Shown: in pieces, positions 28,901 to 43,900 of the stretch | How the letters are laid out: every line of letters begins with the position of its first letter | Position numbering within the stretch: the first letter of the stretch is position 1 | NCBI GenBank assembly: GCA_012932295.1 | Contig: JAAONU010000001.1 | Span: 57,571,693-57,635,692, forward strand | Direction: 5' to 3' | DNA length: 64,000 nt | Source of the DNA: Cyclina sinensis | Taxonomy: Eukaryota; Mollusca; Bivalvia; Venerida; Veneridae | Notes under the pieces: model-generated | Database searches by the model: none | Told to the model about the DNA's origin: nothing | The model's input: only the letters and a program-made list of their open reading frames with translations | Translations under genes and position numbers: made by a program

Positions 28901-31900
28901 AGGCGCGGGGGTGGGGGTGGGTAAAAAAATGGGGGGTGACTGGTTGGGGGGGGTTGAGGGTGAATGGGGAGTCAAGTACCTATGTATTAAAATTTAAAAA
29001 AAAGGGGGTGTAAAAAAAATGGTGGGGGGGGGGGGGGTTTGAGGGTGGATGGGGAGTCATGTACCTATGTATTAAAAAAAAAATTGTGCCCGGGTGGGGG
29101 GGTGACTGGTTGGGAGGGAGGGAGGGGTTTGAGGTGGGGGGCGGGAATAAAGTGCATTTGTTTTAAAATTAAAAAAAAAAAATTGGGCCCCGGGGGGTGG
29201 GGGGATGACTGGTTGGGGGATGGGGGTTGAGGTAGGGGGGAATAAAGTGCATATGTTTTAAAATTAAAAAAAAAAATTGAGCCCGGAGGGGAGGGAGAGG
29301 GGTGACTGGTTGGGGGAGGGGGGTTGAGGTAAGATGGGAAGTAAAGAACCTATGTTTTAAAATTTAAAAAAAAAATTGGGCCCCGGGGGGGAGTGGTTGG
29401 GGGGGGGGCGGATTCCCATGCAGAGGGGACAGTGGAGCGGAGGGGAGGGGAGTACTTACCCATCTCATGTCAGTTAATATTTTATTTCTAGGCTTAAGAA
29501 GTTTTTTTCCTATATATAAGTTTAAGCAAAATCAAGTGACCCCGGGGATGGGGCTAACTGTGACCCCAGGGACATGGGTACCAACAATCTTTGCAGGGGT
29601 CTTGCTGGTGATCAAGTATTCCAAGTTTGAATGGAATATCCTTGACACTTTTTGAAACATGGACATAAGAGAAAAAGGTTAACCAAGAAATTTGAACTTG
29701 AAAAAGGGGCATGACATTGCAAAAAAAAATTTGAGGGTTATCTGCCCTTAAGAAATGGTGTTGTCTTAAGTGATACAATTGTAAGCATTACAACTGAAAA
29801 GTTTGATGAAGAAACATGAAGAAATGGCATAGTTATAGCCAATGTTAAGTTTTCATGACAAAATCCAAGTACAAAAAGGGGCATAACTCTGTTAATTGTG
29901 ACCTTGACCTATACGTTTGGCATAATCACGACCCTGTTGTCGTAAGCAATATAATTTAGAAGTTTGATGTTGAAATGTTAAAAAATGGCAAAGTTATTCC
30001 CAACGTTAAGTTTTCATGACAAAATCCATACTCTGTCAAATGTGACCTTGACCTAGAAATTTTGGCATCAACCTGACCCTGTTGTCATAAGCAATACAAT
30101 TTGAAAGTTTGATAAGATAATGTTTAGAAATGGCAAAGTTATAGCCAACGTTAAGTTTTCGTGACGGACCGACGGACCGCCGGACCGACGGACAAAGCGA
30201 TCCCAATGTATCACCTTTTCTTCGAAAGGGCGACACAAAAACCTATCTAGCTATCCTGAAAACACAAACGAAGCCCCAAAATATAAACAAGTCATACTGA
30301 CTAGTTTCTACAACAGGATGTAATTATCAAGTTTCATATTCCACTTTATAGAGACTTTTAATACATTTCTTAAAGTATTTTCAATCAAACCACCTATAAA
30401 TTCAACTGAACATATATTTCTGCATAGGTAAATTTACAACTGAGTCTGTATTTGGAGCCCAATATCAACTCAGTTTCATCAATCTATAAAACTGATGCAC
30501 ATTCATGTTATTAGACAGGTCCTTCCATCATATGCCACTAAAATCCAAATGCGGTATCACTGTAAAAAAATACAAAAGTAAACACTACTTAAACATTTAA
30601 TACTGAACACCAAAATATCATTTTTACTGGTATTTGTTTTTCTCTATCTGTTTTGCCTGAGTGTCTGTTGGCTTCACTGCAAAGATAACACAATTCTTTT
30701 AAATACTTCAAATGAATTTGGCTCCCTTATGAAAGAAGAGTTCTCAGTAAAAATGTTATAAAAGGAATATCTGCTTAGTAAACTACTAACAAAATGTCAT
30801 AAATAATGTCTTTCGACTCTACCTATTTTAATTACATTAAACTTCATCAACAAATTCTAGCTGCAGCTCGCGTATACACTACACTTGAGAAATTCGACTG
30901 ATAGCGAAAACATAACAAATACTTCAAAGCATACAATTTACATAAAACAATCATTTACTTGCTATTATCTTGCACAACAATAAAAGGCATTAACATTTTA
31001 TTATAACTGACCAGAAACTAACCTCTTCTGACGTCGCCAACAAATTTATGCACTCATGGAACTTTTTACACGACTCAATAAATATAAAATGGGGGTAAAG
31101 ATACAAAAGAGGTAACAACACTAGTCACGTATAAATTCTCGAACATACCGAAGAGCATTTAATACTTTGTACAGTAATGTTGTAAGACAAAACAATGTCG
31201 TTGTTTTTTCCTACCTCAGAAGCTCAAACTTATCAGTCCGCGGACGCTAAACGAAAGAACGATTTGGTATGGCCTAATTCATTGCCTAATTTCATTGATT
31301 TCCGAAAGATTTCCATGGCGCAATCTCAGCCAGTGAAATTACTTGTTACAATTTGCCTTTCGCGGCTAAGTTTAAATCCTGGGAAATACGTCTATTTTAA
31401 GTAACATGTCGTTATGCTTACTCTCCACATTTGTAAAGCGGAATCTCATAGGACAAAGAGTTACTTCCCTTTGCTAATTAATATTCATGAAAACGAATAA
31501 TCTGCAGTCAATTGTCTCACTGTACATAATGTAGTTGCGCGGAATATGTGCCGGGGGTAACCGACGATGCAAAACTGAAGAAAATTCGTGAAATTTATAC
31601 CAAAATAAACGGGCTCTAATTTTGTGATGAACAAATGTCAGTCTGTTTATAAAACAAACAATGGTTTCAGTGAACGAAGCTCCGACCATATCCCCGATCT
31701 TTTTGGTGGTGAATGTGCCAGAGAACACTGTTTTGCAGACTGTTGTTGGAGAATTTATAGTTCATCACTCAGATGCTGATGTTAGAGGAGAAATGAATGT
31801 TCACAGTGATGGTAAAGTGATTTAATGTAGCAAACTTTTCATCTCCTTCATACCATTCTAAGGCCATACACAACCTTTTTCTGGGTTATTACTTCCTATT

Positions 31901-34900
31901 GCTAAACAGTCGCTAAAATAATTTCATTATTCCTAAAACTATATACTATCACTTCCAAAACGGAAATGGCTGCCATTAAAATTGAATTCTACATTAATTT
32001 CTTGACCCCGATCTATAAACAACTCAAATTAAGCTACTTGAGGGTCAATATCGATGTCTTTTTTCCCGGCTTGGGGCCGATCAAGGTTATTGATATTGGA
32101 GGTCCATGTAAAATTAATTGAGGTATCTGGTATGTTAAGGGGCAGATAACTAATAAAACATTTGTATAACCTCTTGTATGTTGTAAAAGTTGAGCTGAAT
32201 AAATCATTAAGCAATTCATTTACATTCTTACTGTAGACAAACTCACTACATTTTCAGAATGAAATGACGTAGAATATCAACTACTTATACACTTTCCTTT
32301 GATATTTCTTGACTATTATTTCAGACAAGCCAGAGGAAATAGGAATTGGTCCAATCATAAATGGAAAATTTCAACTTCTTATTGGAGGCCTCTTAGATGC
32401 AGACAAATACAAGTATGATATCGAATGAGGTTATAATGGGACTGACTTCAAATCAAAAGCTCGTCAAAAACTTCTAAATGCTTTTCAGCTGTGTTTTAAC
32501 TATAAAAATTATGTGTTGAATTTAACATAGTCCGCGACAACAGTTTTTGCAGATACTTTACGGTTATCAATTTATCCATCAATACAAAAACAGAAATATA
32601 TATTTAACTCGATCTTGAAATCCTTTACATAATGCACGTAAACTAGCCGTGAAGTATGACAAAGGGAACTAAATTGTTGTTGTTTTTAATTTAAACATTT
32701 TTGAACATCTGTATCTTGTTTGTTTTCAGACTGTCCAAGGTCGGTCAAAAGCTATACAAAGCTTATGTATTCAGATCGTCCTAGGTCGGTCTAAAGCTAT
32801 ACATAGCTTATGTTTTCAGACCGTCCTTGGTCGGTCTAAAGCTATACATAGCTTATGTTTTCAGACCGTCCTTGGTCGGTCTAAAGCTATACATAGCTTA
32901 TGTTTTCAGACCGTCCTTGGTCGGTCTAAAGCTATACATAGCTTATGTTTTCAGACCGTCCTTGGTCGGTCTAAAGCTATACATAGCTTATGTTTTCAGA
33001 CCGTCCTTGGTCGGTCTAAAGCTATACATAGCTTATGTTTTCAAATCGTCCTAGGTCTGTCAAAAGCTATACAAAGCTTATGTTTCCAGATCGTCCTAGG
33101 TCTGTCAAAAGCTATACAAAGCTTATGTTTCCAGATCGTCCTAGGTCGGTAAAAAGCTATACAAAGCTTATGTATTCAGATCGTCCTAGGTCGGTAAAAA
33201 GCAGTACATAAGCTTTTGTATTCAGATCGTCCTTGGTCGGTCTAAAGCTATACATAGCTTATGTTTTCAAATCGTCCTAGGTCGGTCAAAAGCTATACAA
33301 AGCTTATGTTTCCAGAACGTCCTAGGTCTGTCAAAAGCTATACAAAGCTTATGTTTCCAGATCGTCCTAGGTCGGTAAAAAGCTATACAAAGCTTATGTA
33401 TTCAGATCGTCCTAGGTCGGTAAAAAGCAGTACATAAGCTTTTGTATTCAGATCGTCCTTGGTCGGTCTAAAGCTATACATAGCTTATGTTTTTCAAATC
33501 GTCCTTGGTCGGTCAAAAGATATACATAGCTTATGTTTTCAAATCGTCCTAGGTCTGTCAAAAGCTATACAAAGCTTATGTTTCCAGATCGTCCTAGGTC
33601 GGTAAAAAGCTATAAAAAGCTTATGTATTCAGATCGTCCTAGGTCGGTAAAAAGCAGTACATAAGCTTTTGTATTCAGATCGTCTTAGGTCGGGCCAAAG
33701 CAGTACATAAGCTTAAGTATTCAGATCGTCCTAGGTCGATCAAAAGCAGTACATAAGCTTATGTATTTAGATCGTCCTAGGTCGGTAAAAAGCAGTACAT
33801 AAGCTTTTGTATTCAGATCGTCCTTGGTCGGTCTAAAGCTATACATAGCTTATGTTTTTCAAATCGTCCTAGGTCGGTCAAAAGATATACATAGCTTATG
33901 TTTTCAAATCGTCCTAGGTCTGTCAAAAGCTATACAAAGCTTATGTTTCCAGATCGTCCTAGGTCGGTAAAAAGCTATACAAAGCTTATGTATTCAGATC
34001 GTCCTAGGTCGGTAAAAAGCAGTACATAAGCTTTTGTATTCAGATCGTCTTAGGTCGGTCAAAAGCAGTACATAAGCTTAAGTATTCAGATCGTCCTAGG
34101 TCGATCAAAAGCAGTACATAAGCTTGTGTATTCAGATTGTCCTAGGTCGGTAAATAGCTGTATATAAGCTTATGTATTCAGATCGTCCTAGGTCGGTAAA
34201 AAGCTATACATAGCGTATGTTTTCAGGTCGTCCTAGGTCGGTAAAAAGCTATACAAAGCTTATGTATTCAGATCGTCTTAGGTCGGTACAAAGCAGTACA
34301 TAAGCTTATGTATTCAGATCGTCCTAGGTCGGTTGAAAGCTGTACCTAGCTTGTTTTGAATCTCGTTATAATCATACAGACTCTAAGTAAAGTTTGTATT
34401 AGTATTGTATTTGTAAGTATATTCATATCTTAATTTCAGTTTCATATACCGTTTTGGTTATGATATCTTTTCATTTCTTTTCTAGGAACACAAAGAAACA
34501 GGGAATCCTTGGTCCTGTGATTAATTTCACAATAGTGGTATGGCGAGAGTATTGTTTTTCTTCACTTTTATGCATGTATATGAGAAATTCATAATTTGCT
34601 TAGTATATTTTTTTTTTTTTGTAATGATTAGACCCTTGTATTATGTCAGTATGGCACTGTCAAAGGTTTTATCTGTTGTGTTTGTCTGCACCGTTAAAGA
34701 AATTTTTGCAGACAGAGCAATTTTGAAAACAATAAAGTACACTGAAATTTATGTTCGCACTAAAACAAAGAGAACGAAAAATACTGGTTAACAGTTGAAT
34801 TTTTTGTCAGTATTTTTCAACATGCAGTGTGTTTTACTAAATGGATTTATCTAAAGTTACTCTTTGAAATATAATCTTGTATCATTTAACTGAAGCTTGT

Positions 34901-37900
34901 TGTATGCTATAACGTCCAATTGTACTTAAATGAAATGACTGACGACATGGGAGAAAAGGACGCTCGGATATAATGATTAGTATTTTGATCTATTTACTTA
35001 TGTTGAACGAATGATGTCTTAGGATTATTGTCTGATAGTTTCAGCTCCCTTCCTAGAACAGATACAATAAACTGAACATGACGCGCAAAATTGATATACC
35101 ATAAAATAACGTCACATACCCTAATTTGACGTCAGATTCTATTTAAGTTCCGGTTAGCAGTGAATTTATATGGTAGATTTCATATAACTAAATTTAAGTT
35201 TTTGCATCAAACATTCTATACCTCTTCAATTTATCCCACCTCTTTACGAAACCATAAATGTTATCATTCAACGTTGCGTTTTATTCAGGTAAAATCATTT
35301 TTACATGAGAAAAAAACTGTACTCCAGAAAATGGTCTCATGGTAATAGCTATCAAGAAATTTGATTCAATATTAGCATTTTTATGAAGGACATTATTCAA
35401 GCTATCAGTTCTTTAATTTAACTTTGTTTTTGAAGTGACGAGAAGTCTGTCTTTGTTTTGCTGATTTTTCGAATTTAGTTTATTTATGTAGGAGAACAAA
35501 TGCCCGGGTACAGTTTTCACTTAACAGCGGTCAATTGCTAGTGCTAAAATATTGAAAGATAGTAAATACAATTTACATATTAAGATTGTTGTAACCACAG
35601 CTTCAGGTTAAAGACAAGCCTGGTCTCACTGCAAAGGCATACATTTCGTTGACTGTTATTGATGTTAACGACAATGGCCCACGATGTAACCCGTCTAGGG
35701 TGACTGTAAAAATACCGAGAGACAGCGACAATGGAAGTGAAATCTTAGATCTAGACACTGTGTGCAATGATGATGATTATTTTTATAACAGACTCTCTTA
35801 TACCATGAAGGAAGATAACTGTGCTCGTATGTATCTACACTCTCCTTTACTTTACTTTATATACATGTAACAAGTGAAGAATAAATCGTAGCCTGACCGG
35901 GATTTAAACATAGGGCTACCCGCTGATATATCACCATAATATCGGTACCCAGCAACATACATCTGTGTCTCTTACCGTACATATGTTTACTTTAGATTAC
36001 AAAACATTTTTACCTGACATTGATTTCTTGTCATATTGTACTATCATCAGAGAACATTGCAAGTGCTCCAGAGAATGAGAAATAAACTACGTAAAGTACA
36101 TTTTTATGCCCCTACCACTTTGGGAAGGTGGTGCGGGAAAATTGATTTGCCCTTGTCCGTCTGTCCGGCTGTCCGTACGTAGAATGGGTTGTGTCGCATG
36201 TAACTCCGAACTTACAGCTGCTAGAGCCATGATACTTTCAAAGAGTAGTAGTCAGCATGTGAACTTACGCAGCTTGGGTATTTTGACGCAGATGTTTTGG
36301 AGATGGGCAGAGTTATGCACCCTGATTAAGCAAAAAATAACATTTTTAGACTTGTGTCGCGTCTAATTCCAAACGTATAACTGCTAGAGCCATGAAACTT
36401 TCTAGGAAAAGTTGTCAGTATGTAAAGTTATGCACATGCGTATTTTGATGCAAATTTATTGGAGATCAGCATAGTTGTGCCCCCTGATAAAGCTACAAAA
36501 AAGCAATTTAAGACTTTATACGCACCTGTAATTGTACTGGATTTTTGTGACAATACAGCGGAATGTGGAGGCATTCGTGTCCTATGGATACATCTGTAGT
36601 TATATTCCTGTTGTTTTACTTCTTTAAAAAATCATATTATCTGACAAAGCAAGTGTAGTTGTTCTAGAGATTGCTTGTATACATGAAGCTTGTGTAAGAC
36701 TGGTTCGCGGACCAGTTTAGTTGAAGCAAGCACTCGATTTATGCGTTGCATCGACCGTTTATATTTTTCAGCTTTTGGCATAGATAAACCTTCTCTGTTA
36801 TCATTAGAGTCACACATATTGGACAGCATGATCACATGTCTTGTATCTGTACATGTAGCAGACGTTGATAATAAACTGTTTAACACAACACTAACAGTAA
36901 TAATCAAATGTGAGTATTTCAAGAGATAAGTGCCACATATTAACTTACTTTGATAAGAACAGTTGTTTTAGCCTGTAACGTTGGTGAAAAACAATTACTG
37001 TATCATCCTTACATATCAGGAGGAAACCTGACGGTTTTTTTATCCAGTAAATAGTCATCATCGTTCTATTCAGTATATCAATACATATAAGATTATGAAA
37101 CGAACAAACTATGAACTAATCAACGTCATCAGGTTGTTATTTTCATCATGAATCTTTCGTAATAAGTCATTACTAGTTGTGTTTTCATTCTGGATTACAG
37201 TAGTTGTAACACATGAACATGCTCATAAAAGGCATATTTCTTTCAGTTTTAGAATGTCCAGCTGGAACAGATTACCTTAATAATGACTGGAAAAGAGGAA
37301 TACCAGGGAGATATATGTTAGGTGCATGTCTTGAAGGCTATACAGGTGAATATGCGTCAGCTTATCCGATCTTTTTTCTCGTCTGTGTAATATATTGTAG
37401 AACATCGTATGCAATAAATAAAAAAATCCATTTAATGCACACAAAACAGCAATAAAGTTATTCTAAAGTATCAGAGAAATCGGAAATATTTTCACTTCTT
37501 GACTTACAGTTGCTGGGAAAATTTCTGAATGCCGTCTTTCTTAAAACTTTAAAAACATGAAGAAAATTTTTACCGGTATGTTAATGAATCAGTGTAAAAC
37601 AATTTCATTGTCACAAAAGTCAAGTCTTGATAGGTTTGCCCTGTTTATAATATGAAATGTATCTCATTTTACTCAGCGTTATTTAGAAAATGATCTACAT
37701 CTTCATTTGAACAGGTGAAGTGAAAAGATTTTGTGGCACAGATGGTATTTATCAAGAACCTTTCTACAACTGTACGAGCACCGAAATCGCAGAAATTTTT
37801 GAAAAGGTGTTTATCTACGTCCAGTAGACAATTTACCCTTGGGTCAACTAAATATCTATTGATTACATTTCCAAAGTTGTCTCATATTTGACATCTGAAC

Positions 37901-40900
37901 CTTAAAAATTTCTTATTTGTACAAACATAAGATCGATCGATGTATCTCTGAAGGCAAACGCTATTTAATGATGTAGTAATCTTTCATTTTTAGTTAGAAA
38001 TGCATTGAAGACTCCTTTAAAAATGTCATTTTCACTTTATAACACTATCTTTCCTTCTACTTATTGACTTAGTTAACCACTCCATCATTGCTAAAGTTTT
38101 TACTACTTTTTCTGCCAGTTTCAAATTCACGTGAACCCTTTAAAATTTGTCAATATCAGTGTTATGAGTTAAGCAGAATATTGCGTACGATTCGATTTAT
38201 GATATATGAGAGAAACATTGTAGTTGTAAGTGGTATAAACACTTCCATTATTTTAATCAGGTACTGAAAGAAAATGTCAGTACCAGTGAAGTTTTAGATG
38301 ACCTTGTAAATGTGACAGCTACAACAAAAGTAAAGAATAAAAAATTATTGGTTGGAGATCTCGAAGCTGTGAACCAAGTCATGGCTAAAATTACGGAGAT
38401 TATTGAAGTTAAACCAGAGAATGTAGCACGCGTAACTGATGTAAGTAAAGTCAATACTTGAAAGACACTAAGACAATCTCTTACAGATATACGTGTTAGT
38501 CTTTTATCTTGGCCATAACTGCATCTTTTAATTTGTTAATGTAATGTAATCCCGATTCAGTTATACATCGTTTCACGTCGAAATCAGATTGGTTCAAATT
38601 ACCTAAATTGGTGATGTTAAACAGTATAACTGTAGGATCAAATTATTATACTTAATGTTAAATAAATTTGATTATTTCATGAAGAAACTATTTCTTAAAT
38701 GGAAATAATGATTAGACCTACTTTGATAGAGTAAGGTAAGATATGAAACATTCTTACGGAGAAATATCCACTAAGCAAGTTGTAAAATGCTTATATCTTT
38801 TATCTATATTTAAAAGTTTTTTTAGATCATAAAATTACAATGCTAGGCTGTAACTTTTTATGTACTTTTGTCCTTGTCCTCTTCAGTCCTTTGTAGCAAC
38901 GGCGAACAACATATTGGATGAAAGCACAGCAACTTCTTGGACCAGTAAAATAAACGAGGTAACCATTGTTTGGTTTTTCTCTTGGCAAACATATCCATCG
39001 CGTCATTTCAGTAGTACAGTGTACTCGTCTTAAGTTCAAATTTAAAGATAATTATACATTACAGACAGAATTCAAATGGTTTCAGTAATAGTCAAAACCG
39101 ATAGTTACACTAATTAAAATTTTTGAATATATTTGTCTGTCTCAAATTAAAAGTCAGTTTTATCGGTCAGATTACAAAAAAAAAAATAACACCATAGTTA
39201 AAAAACATTTTCCTCCAAGTTTTCTCTTTATGGAAACAAATATTTCAGGCACTCAAAATATTTGTTTTCTTTTTTATACGAAATAGTTCATATAAATCAC
39301 ATATATTTAGTAAATGCATAAGCATTTAAACAAACTATCCAGAATATGAACGAATTTTGTAATGAAACATTTAAACGACATTTATACAAAGTAGAGAAAC
39401 AATTCTGTATTCTGTAAGCGACATAACTTGATCTACTTTTAGACAGGTTCTGGGGCAGACAAGGTGTTGGAAAATCTCGATCGCTTTGTGGAAAAGATAG
39501 CTAATGTGTCCACTAGCAAAGGGGAATTAAAAGTCTCAAAGTCCAATTTATGTAAGTTTAAAAAGAAAGATTACCTAATCTGTTTCTATTTTTATTAGTT
39601 TTTTTTTCCTGTTTATAGTAAAGAACTTTCAAATTTTATTTTTCTACTTTATCAGTTTTGACGGTCGTCTCGAAGTCCAGTTTATGTAAGTTTAAAAAGA
39701 AAGATAACGTAATCTGTTTCTGTTTTTATTAGTTTCTTTTCCTTATTATAGTATAGAACTTTCAAATTTTATTTTTCTATTTTATAAGTTCTAACGATAG
39801 GATCCACCGATGGGTGTAAAGACATACAATTTCCAAACAGAAGTGCCGGAGATGTCCCTGACTGGGCAGAGAATACAACAGACATGGTACAAGTTGCCTG
39901 CGGTCAGTCGTTACACTGTTCTGTGTTTGACATCATTAAAATCTTTTCAATTTCATCGATGCAGTTGGTGAATCCCAAGGAATAAACATGAATTTATCTT
40001 ATATATTTCAACAACTTACATACAGTTTGTTCAGTTTCTGCAAAACATAACATTCATTATAATAGTTCAAAAATTGAGAAATATGTATGAGAGTGATATT
40101 TAATTGTCGAATGGAAACGTGACACGTCAGTGCACTGATTACAATTTTCCAAAGAGACTACTGTTCTTGAAGGTAACAAATGTACTTTTTTCTTGCAAAA
40201 CAAAGGTCACATTTACATATGATATTTACGAAATTGCATATTTGTTGACTTTCTGTTTTCAGAGCAGACGACCAAATCATATAGTAGTGTTTTGTACAGA
40301 AATCTCTCAAAAATTCTTCCATCAACACTTGTAAACGGAAGGTGACTAATCTTTTAGAGAAATTTTATAGAATTGTTTGTTCTCTGACGCCTTTGAAGAG
40401 AAATGTTAATAAAACAGACATTATACCACCTGATCAAATAATGGGTCTCTATATGCTTTGTGGTATGCATCATGCCCATATAAGTCAGTATTTTGTTTGT
40501 ATATTGTTAAAAAGGACGTTGACCTGCTATTAAGAGTATTCAGTGGTGTATTGAAATGAGTTTTCTGCTGCATGTTCGATACTAGACAATGCAAAAAAGA
40601 AGAAAAAACATATTATGGGCTATTTGAGGGATATAATTACTTTCACGAAGTGATCTTTTTAAGGCAATGAAAACAGTTGAATATTGCCTATCGCTGCGGT
40701 TATGTATATTTTTACTTGTGTAAATCGTTTCTGTTTGAAAAAATCAACAGCGACACAAAGCAGTTGAATGCACCAATACTGTCGTTTACCTATTTTCCGA
40801 AGACAGAACGAAAACTGGACACACCAATTGAGATTACGTTTCAGCTTTATAATGTAAGTAATCTACAACTGATTTAACATTTTGAAATTGATCTAGCTTT

Positions 40901-43900
40901 GAACATCATAGGGGATGGAAGAAACTGCCCTTTAGCGAAAAGCTGTTGGCGAGGATGTTAGCTGTATTTGCTTCTATATACCATTGTTTTCTTTTATGAA
41001 AACAGATATTGTGACGTCATAGATTGATGCTTTGTGAGGAAACGGAGATGTTTTCCATTAAAACCAGTCATTCACATTGCGACTTTATAGCTTTCAAGAG
41101 CATTTATCTAGTAAAAAGCTGGAGTTCTATGTTACCAGTTAGCAAATAATACGAGGCCTTGGTGAAGAATGTATCATATTTTCAGTTTAAACATCAACAT
41201 AAATTACTCCTCAGAAGTTTAAGGGATAACCCTTAAATATCGTTTTCACTATTCCAAATATTCTATGTAGCGCATTGCATAGTCAAGTTTCAATCAATGT
41301 ATGAATTTGATATGATTTAGAATAACACGTGAAAGGAAATGAAATGTATTGCATAGGTCCACTGACAAATATTGCCTTCTTGAATTTGTTCAGGGCTCAT
41401 TGGAACACCCTTCTTGTTCGTTTTGGAGCAAAAACAACAGGTATTTCAGTTTAGTGTACACATTTTTACTTTAAATAGCCTTTCTTTATTAATTTCTTTC
41501 AGAAGTCATTTAAAGGAATTGCAATTCGAAAGTGATTGGTTTTTTTTAATTAATTTATATTTATAAAAATATTTAGGTAAACATTGTGACAAACTCCAAT
41601 GTTACTCTTTGTAAAAAGGAACTTACTAAGAATTTCCTTGTTTCATTCGCAGACTTACTTCTAAAACTGAACGCTGTTCCCCTAATCCTTAAATACTTTG
41701 CATCAACATTTCTATTATGTTTTAGCGAAGAAAATATTGTCAATATTTGCAGTTATTTTTAAATAGTTCAGCAGGTGCTTGGTCATCAGAAGGGTGTTGG
41801 CTTTACCGAATCTCTAAAGATATGAAAACAGTCGTCTGCAAATGCGATCATTTAACAAATTTTGCGGTACTTATGAGTCCTTCGAGATTGACGGTATGTG
41901 AAAAAGAATGACAACTGTTTTATATACAATACTGTAAATGCAAAGAATACTCCCGTCTCAATTGCAGTTGTAGTTGTTCTATCACTTGTGAGCTTTTTCC
42001 GTATGTAAAGCTAGTTTATAGAAAATATATAAATATATATAAATATAGTATACATTCCAGTCTCTGAGAAGCTGCATTTTTGTTTTGCGCGTAAAAGTTA
42101 CCAGTAACGCTAAGCTATAACGTTTGTTACAACTTTATCAAAAATTGGTATGCCTTGTTCTGTCTTTCTAAACCCAGAGTGAGGACCACAATGTTGCATT
42201 GAGTGTTATATCCATGGTAGGATGTATACTGTCTATGGTATGTCTTGTCCTTACTGTCGCTGTGCACGGCTTCTTTTGGAGGTTGGTTGATTTTCATCTG
42301 TATTATTTTTTCTCTTATTTCCAACCCATTTACAGTTTTGACCACATCCAGTTGTAAACCTTGTTTCAATGTAATAAAACTAAATAAATATCAATTTCCC
42401 TTTTCGTTAAACTTTGCAATTCTTATCGGTCAAACGTATAGCACTGATAACAACAACAACAACAACAAGTTAAATTTACCGTTTCCTTTAGAAGAGACTG
42501 AATGTAAATATATGATTTATGAATATATTTGTATATTTAGGGCTGTTAAATCGGAAAAGACGATACTGAATATGAATTTATCCGGTGTTTTGTTTGTGGC
42601 GTACTTGCTGTTTCTGTCAGGTGTAAACCAGACTGATAATGAGGTAAGGGATGTATTCTTTTATTATAAAGACTAATTCAAGCCTTATTTATGAAATAGA
42701 AAAAATGCATTTTTTGAAATCTGAGATAAGCGCATTATAGGAAGTTTACTTTGTTGACAATTAGTATTGAAGCTAAATGTTTTAAAAAAAAGCAACATTT
42801 CGACTCAAACAAAATCGACGCTTTCAGAAATACTGACGAGAACAAGTGTTTTAGCTCTTGTGATCTGAACACATTTCTATTAAATTGCTACATTTTTGCA
42901 GGCTGCTTGCACTGCCATAGCAGTTTTACTACATCTCGTTTTCCTTGTCGTGTTTTTCATCATGCTCGGTGAAGGTATACTACTGGCAAACACAGTGCTT
43001 TTCCCATTCAATTCACGTAGAATCGGAATGCATCTTTTAATTGGAGCATATGGTAAAAAACTGAAAACATTCTGTCATTCATCACTTAAGAACAGAGAGT
43101 CATCATCCTTATAGATATGTACAATGCTCAAATTAATTAAAGGAGCGCAAATATATTATGGCGTAAACTTCCCACCATACTAGATATTCGCTACTAATTT
43201 CGTTTGTAGGTATCGACGGCCAATATCCTCAAGAAACCCGTGCACTTTACAATAAATTTACAAAGCATGGATATTTTGTATTTCTTTTTAATATGTAACC
43301 CCCGAATAAGATTTAGACATTTGCATGTGTACAGTTCATTCACGATAGCACATTTGACAAAATGAATGTATTAGTGCAACTTGTTACTGTATCTGCTCTT
43401 TTGCCAACGATCCAGGGTGTGCGACCTCATTTAGCAACTACTGATGTTGCTCGGGCAGTGCTGATGATCGAAAATGGATTTACGCAACGTGAGGTGGCTA
43501 CCGTTCTAGACGTTTCTTCGTAGCGTTGTTGCCAGGTTGTGGAGTCGTTATCAGGAGACTGGAGGATTCACAAGAAGACCTGGGCAAGGTCATCACCACA
43601 TTACAACACCGATATCTGAGAACTTTGGCCCTCAGAAATCGTTAGTGTACTGCTACTGGCACTGAAATTGACTTCTGGCAAGCTACAGGGGTTCGTATGT
43701 CCACTCAAACTGTCCGAAATCGTCTTCTTGAAGATGGTTTGGATGCCCGAAGACCTGCCAGAGGACCAATTCTGACCGTAGCTCACCGGAGAGCTCGCTT
43801 AGAGTTTGCCCAGGAAACACGTCACTTGGCAACTGTGCCACTGGCGATCTGTGCTCTTCACAGACGTGAGGCGCTGTCATGTTTACGACCTGTGACAGGC

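Larger units (their letters stand above)
28645..31274. mobile_element. PIF/Harbinger-like non-autonomous element, 2.6 kb
   Basis: The left end GGCCATACCAAATTGTTTTT, continuing TCGTTTAGCGTCCAC, matches the reversed right end GGCCATACCAAATCGTTCTT, continuing TCGTTTAGCGTCCGC. Only three of 35 positions differ. TAA lies on both sides (28642-28644 and 31275-31277). The uninterrupted MITE at 53 kb reads straight through the site with a single TAA, so the TSD is confirmed inside the window. A 3-bp TAA target and GGCC... ends fit PIF/Harbinger. No transposase is visible. The interior contains a G-rich minisatellite and a dispersed repeat. Confidence 0.8.

Noticed and set aside
28695..29230. Gly/Lys-rich frames as genes
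   Set aside because: They follow poly-G/poly-A minisatellite units and have no codon structure.
32827..33054. Open frame with a 15-residue repeat (GLKLYIAYVFRPS...) as a repeat protein gene
   Set aside because: It is wholly produced by the 45-bp minisatellite in the intron between exons 22 and 23.
32735..34360. CRISPR-like array of regular repeats
   Set aside because: Units are contiguous 45-mers without unique spacers, in an animal intron.
42127..42369. 80-residue - strand frame at TM1
   Set aside because: It is antisense to receptor exon 37, with no family motif.
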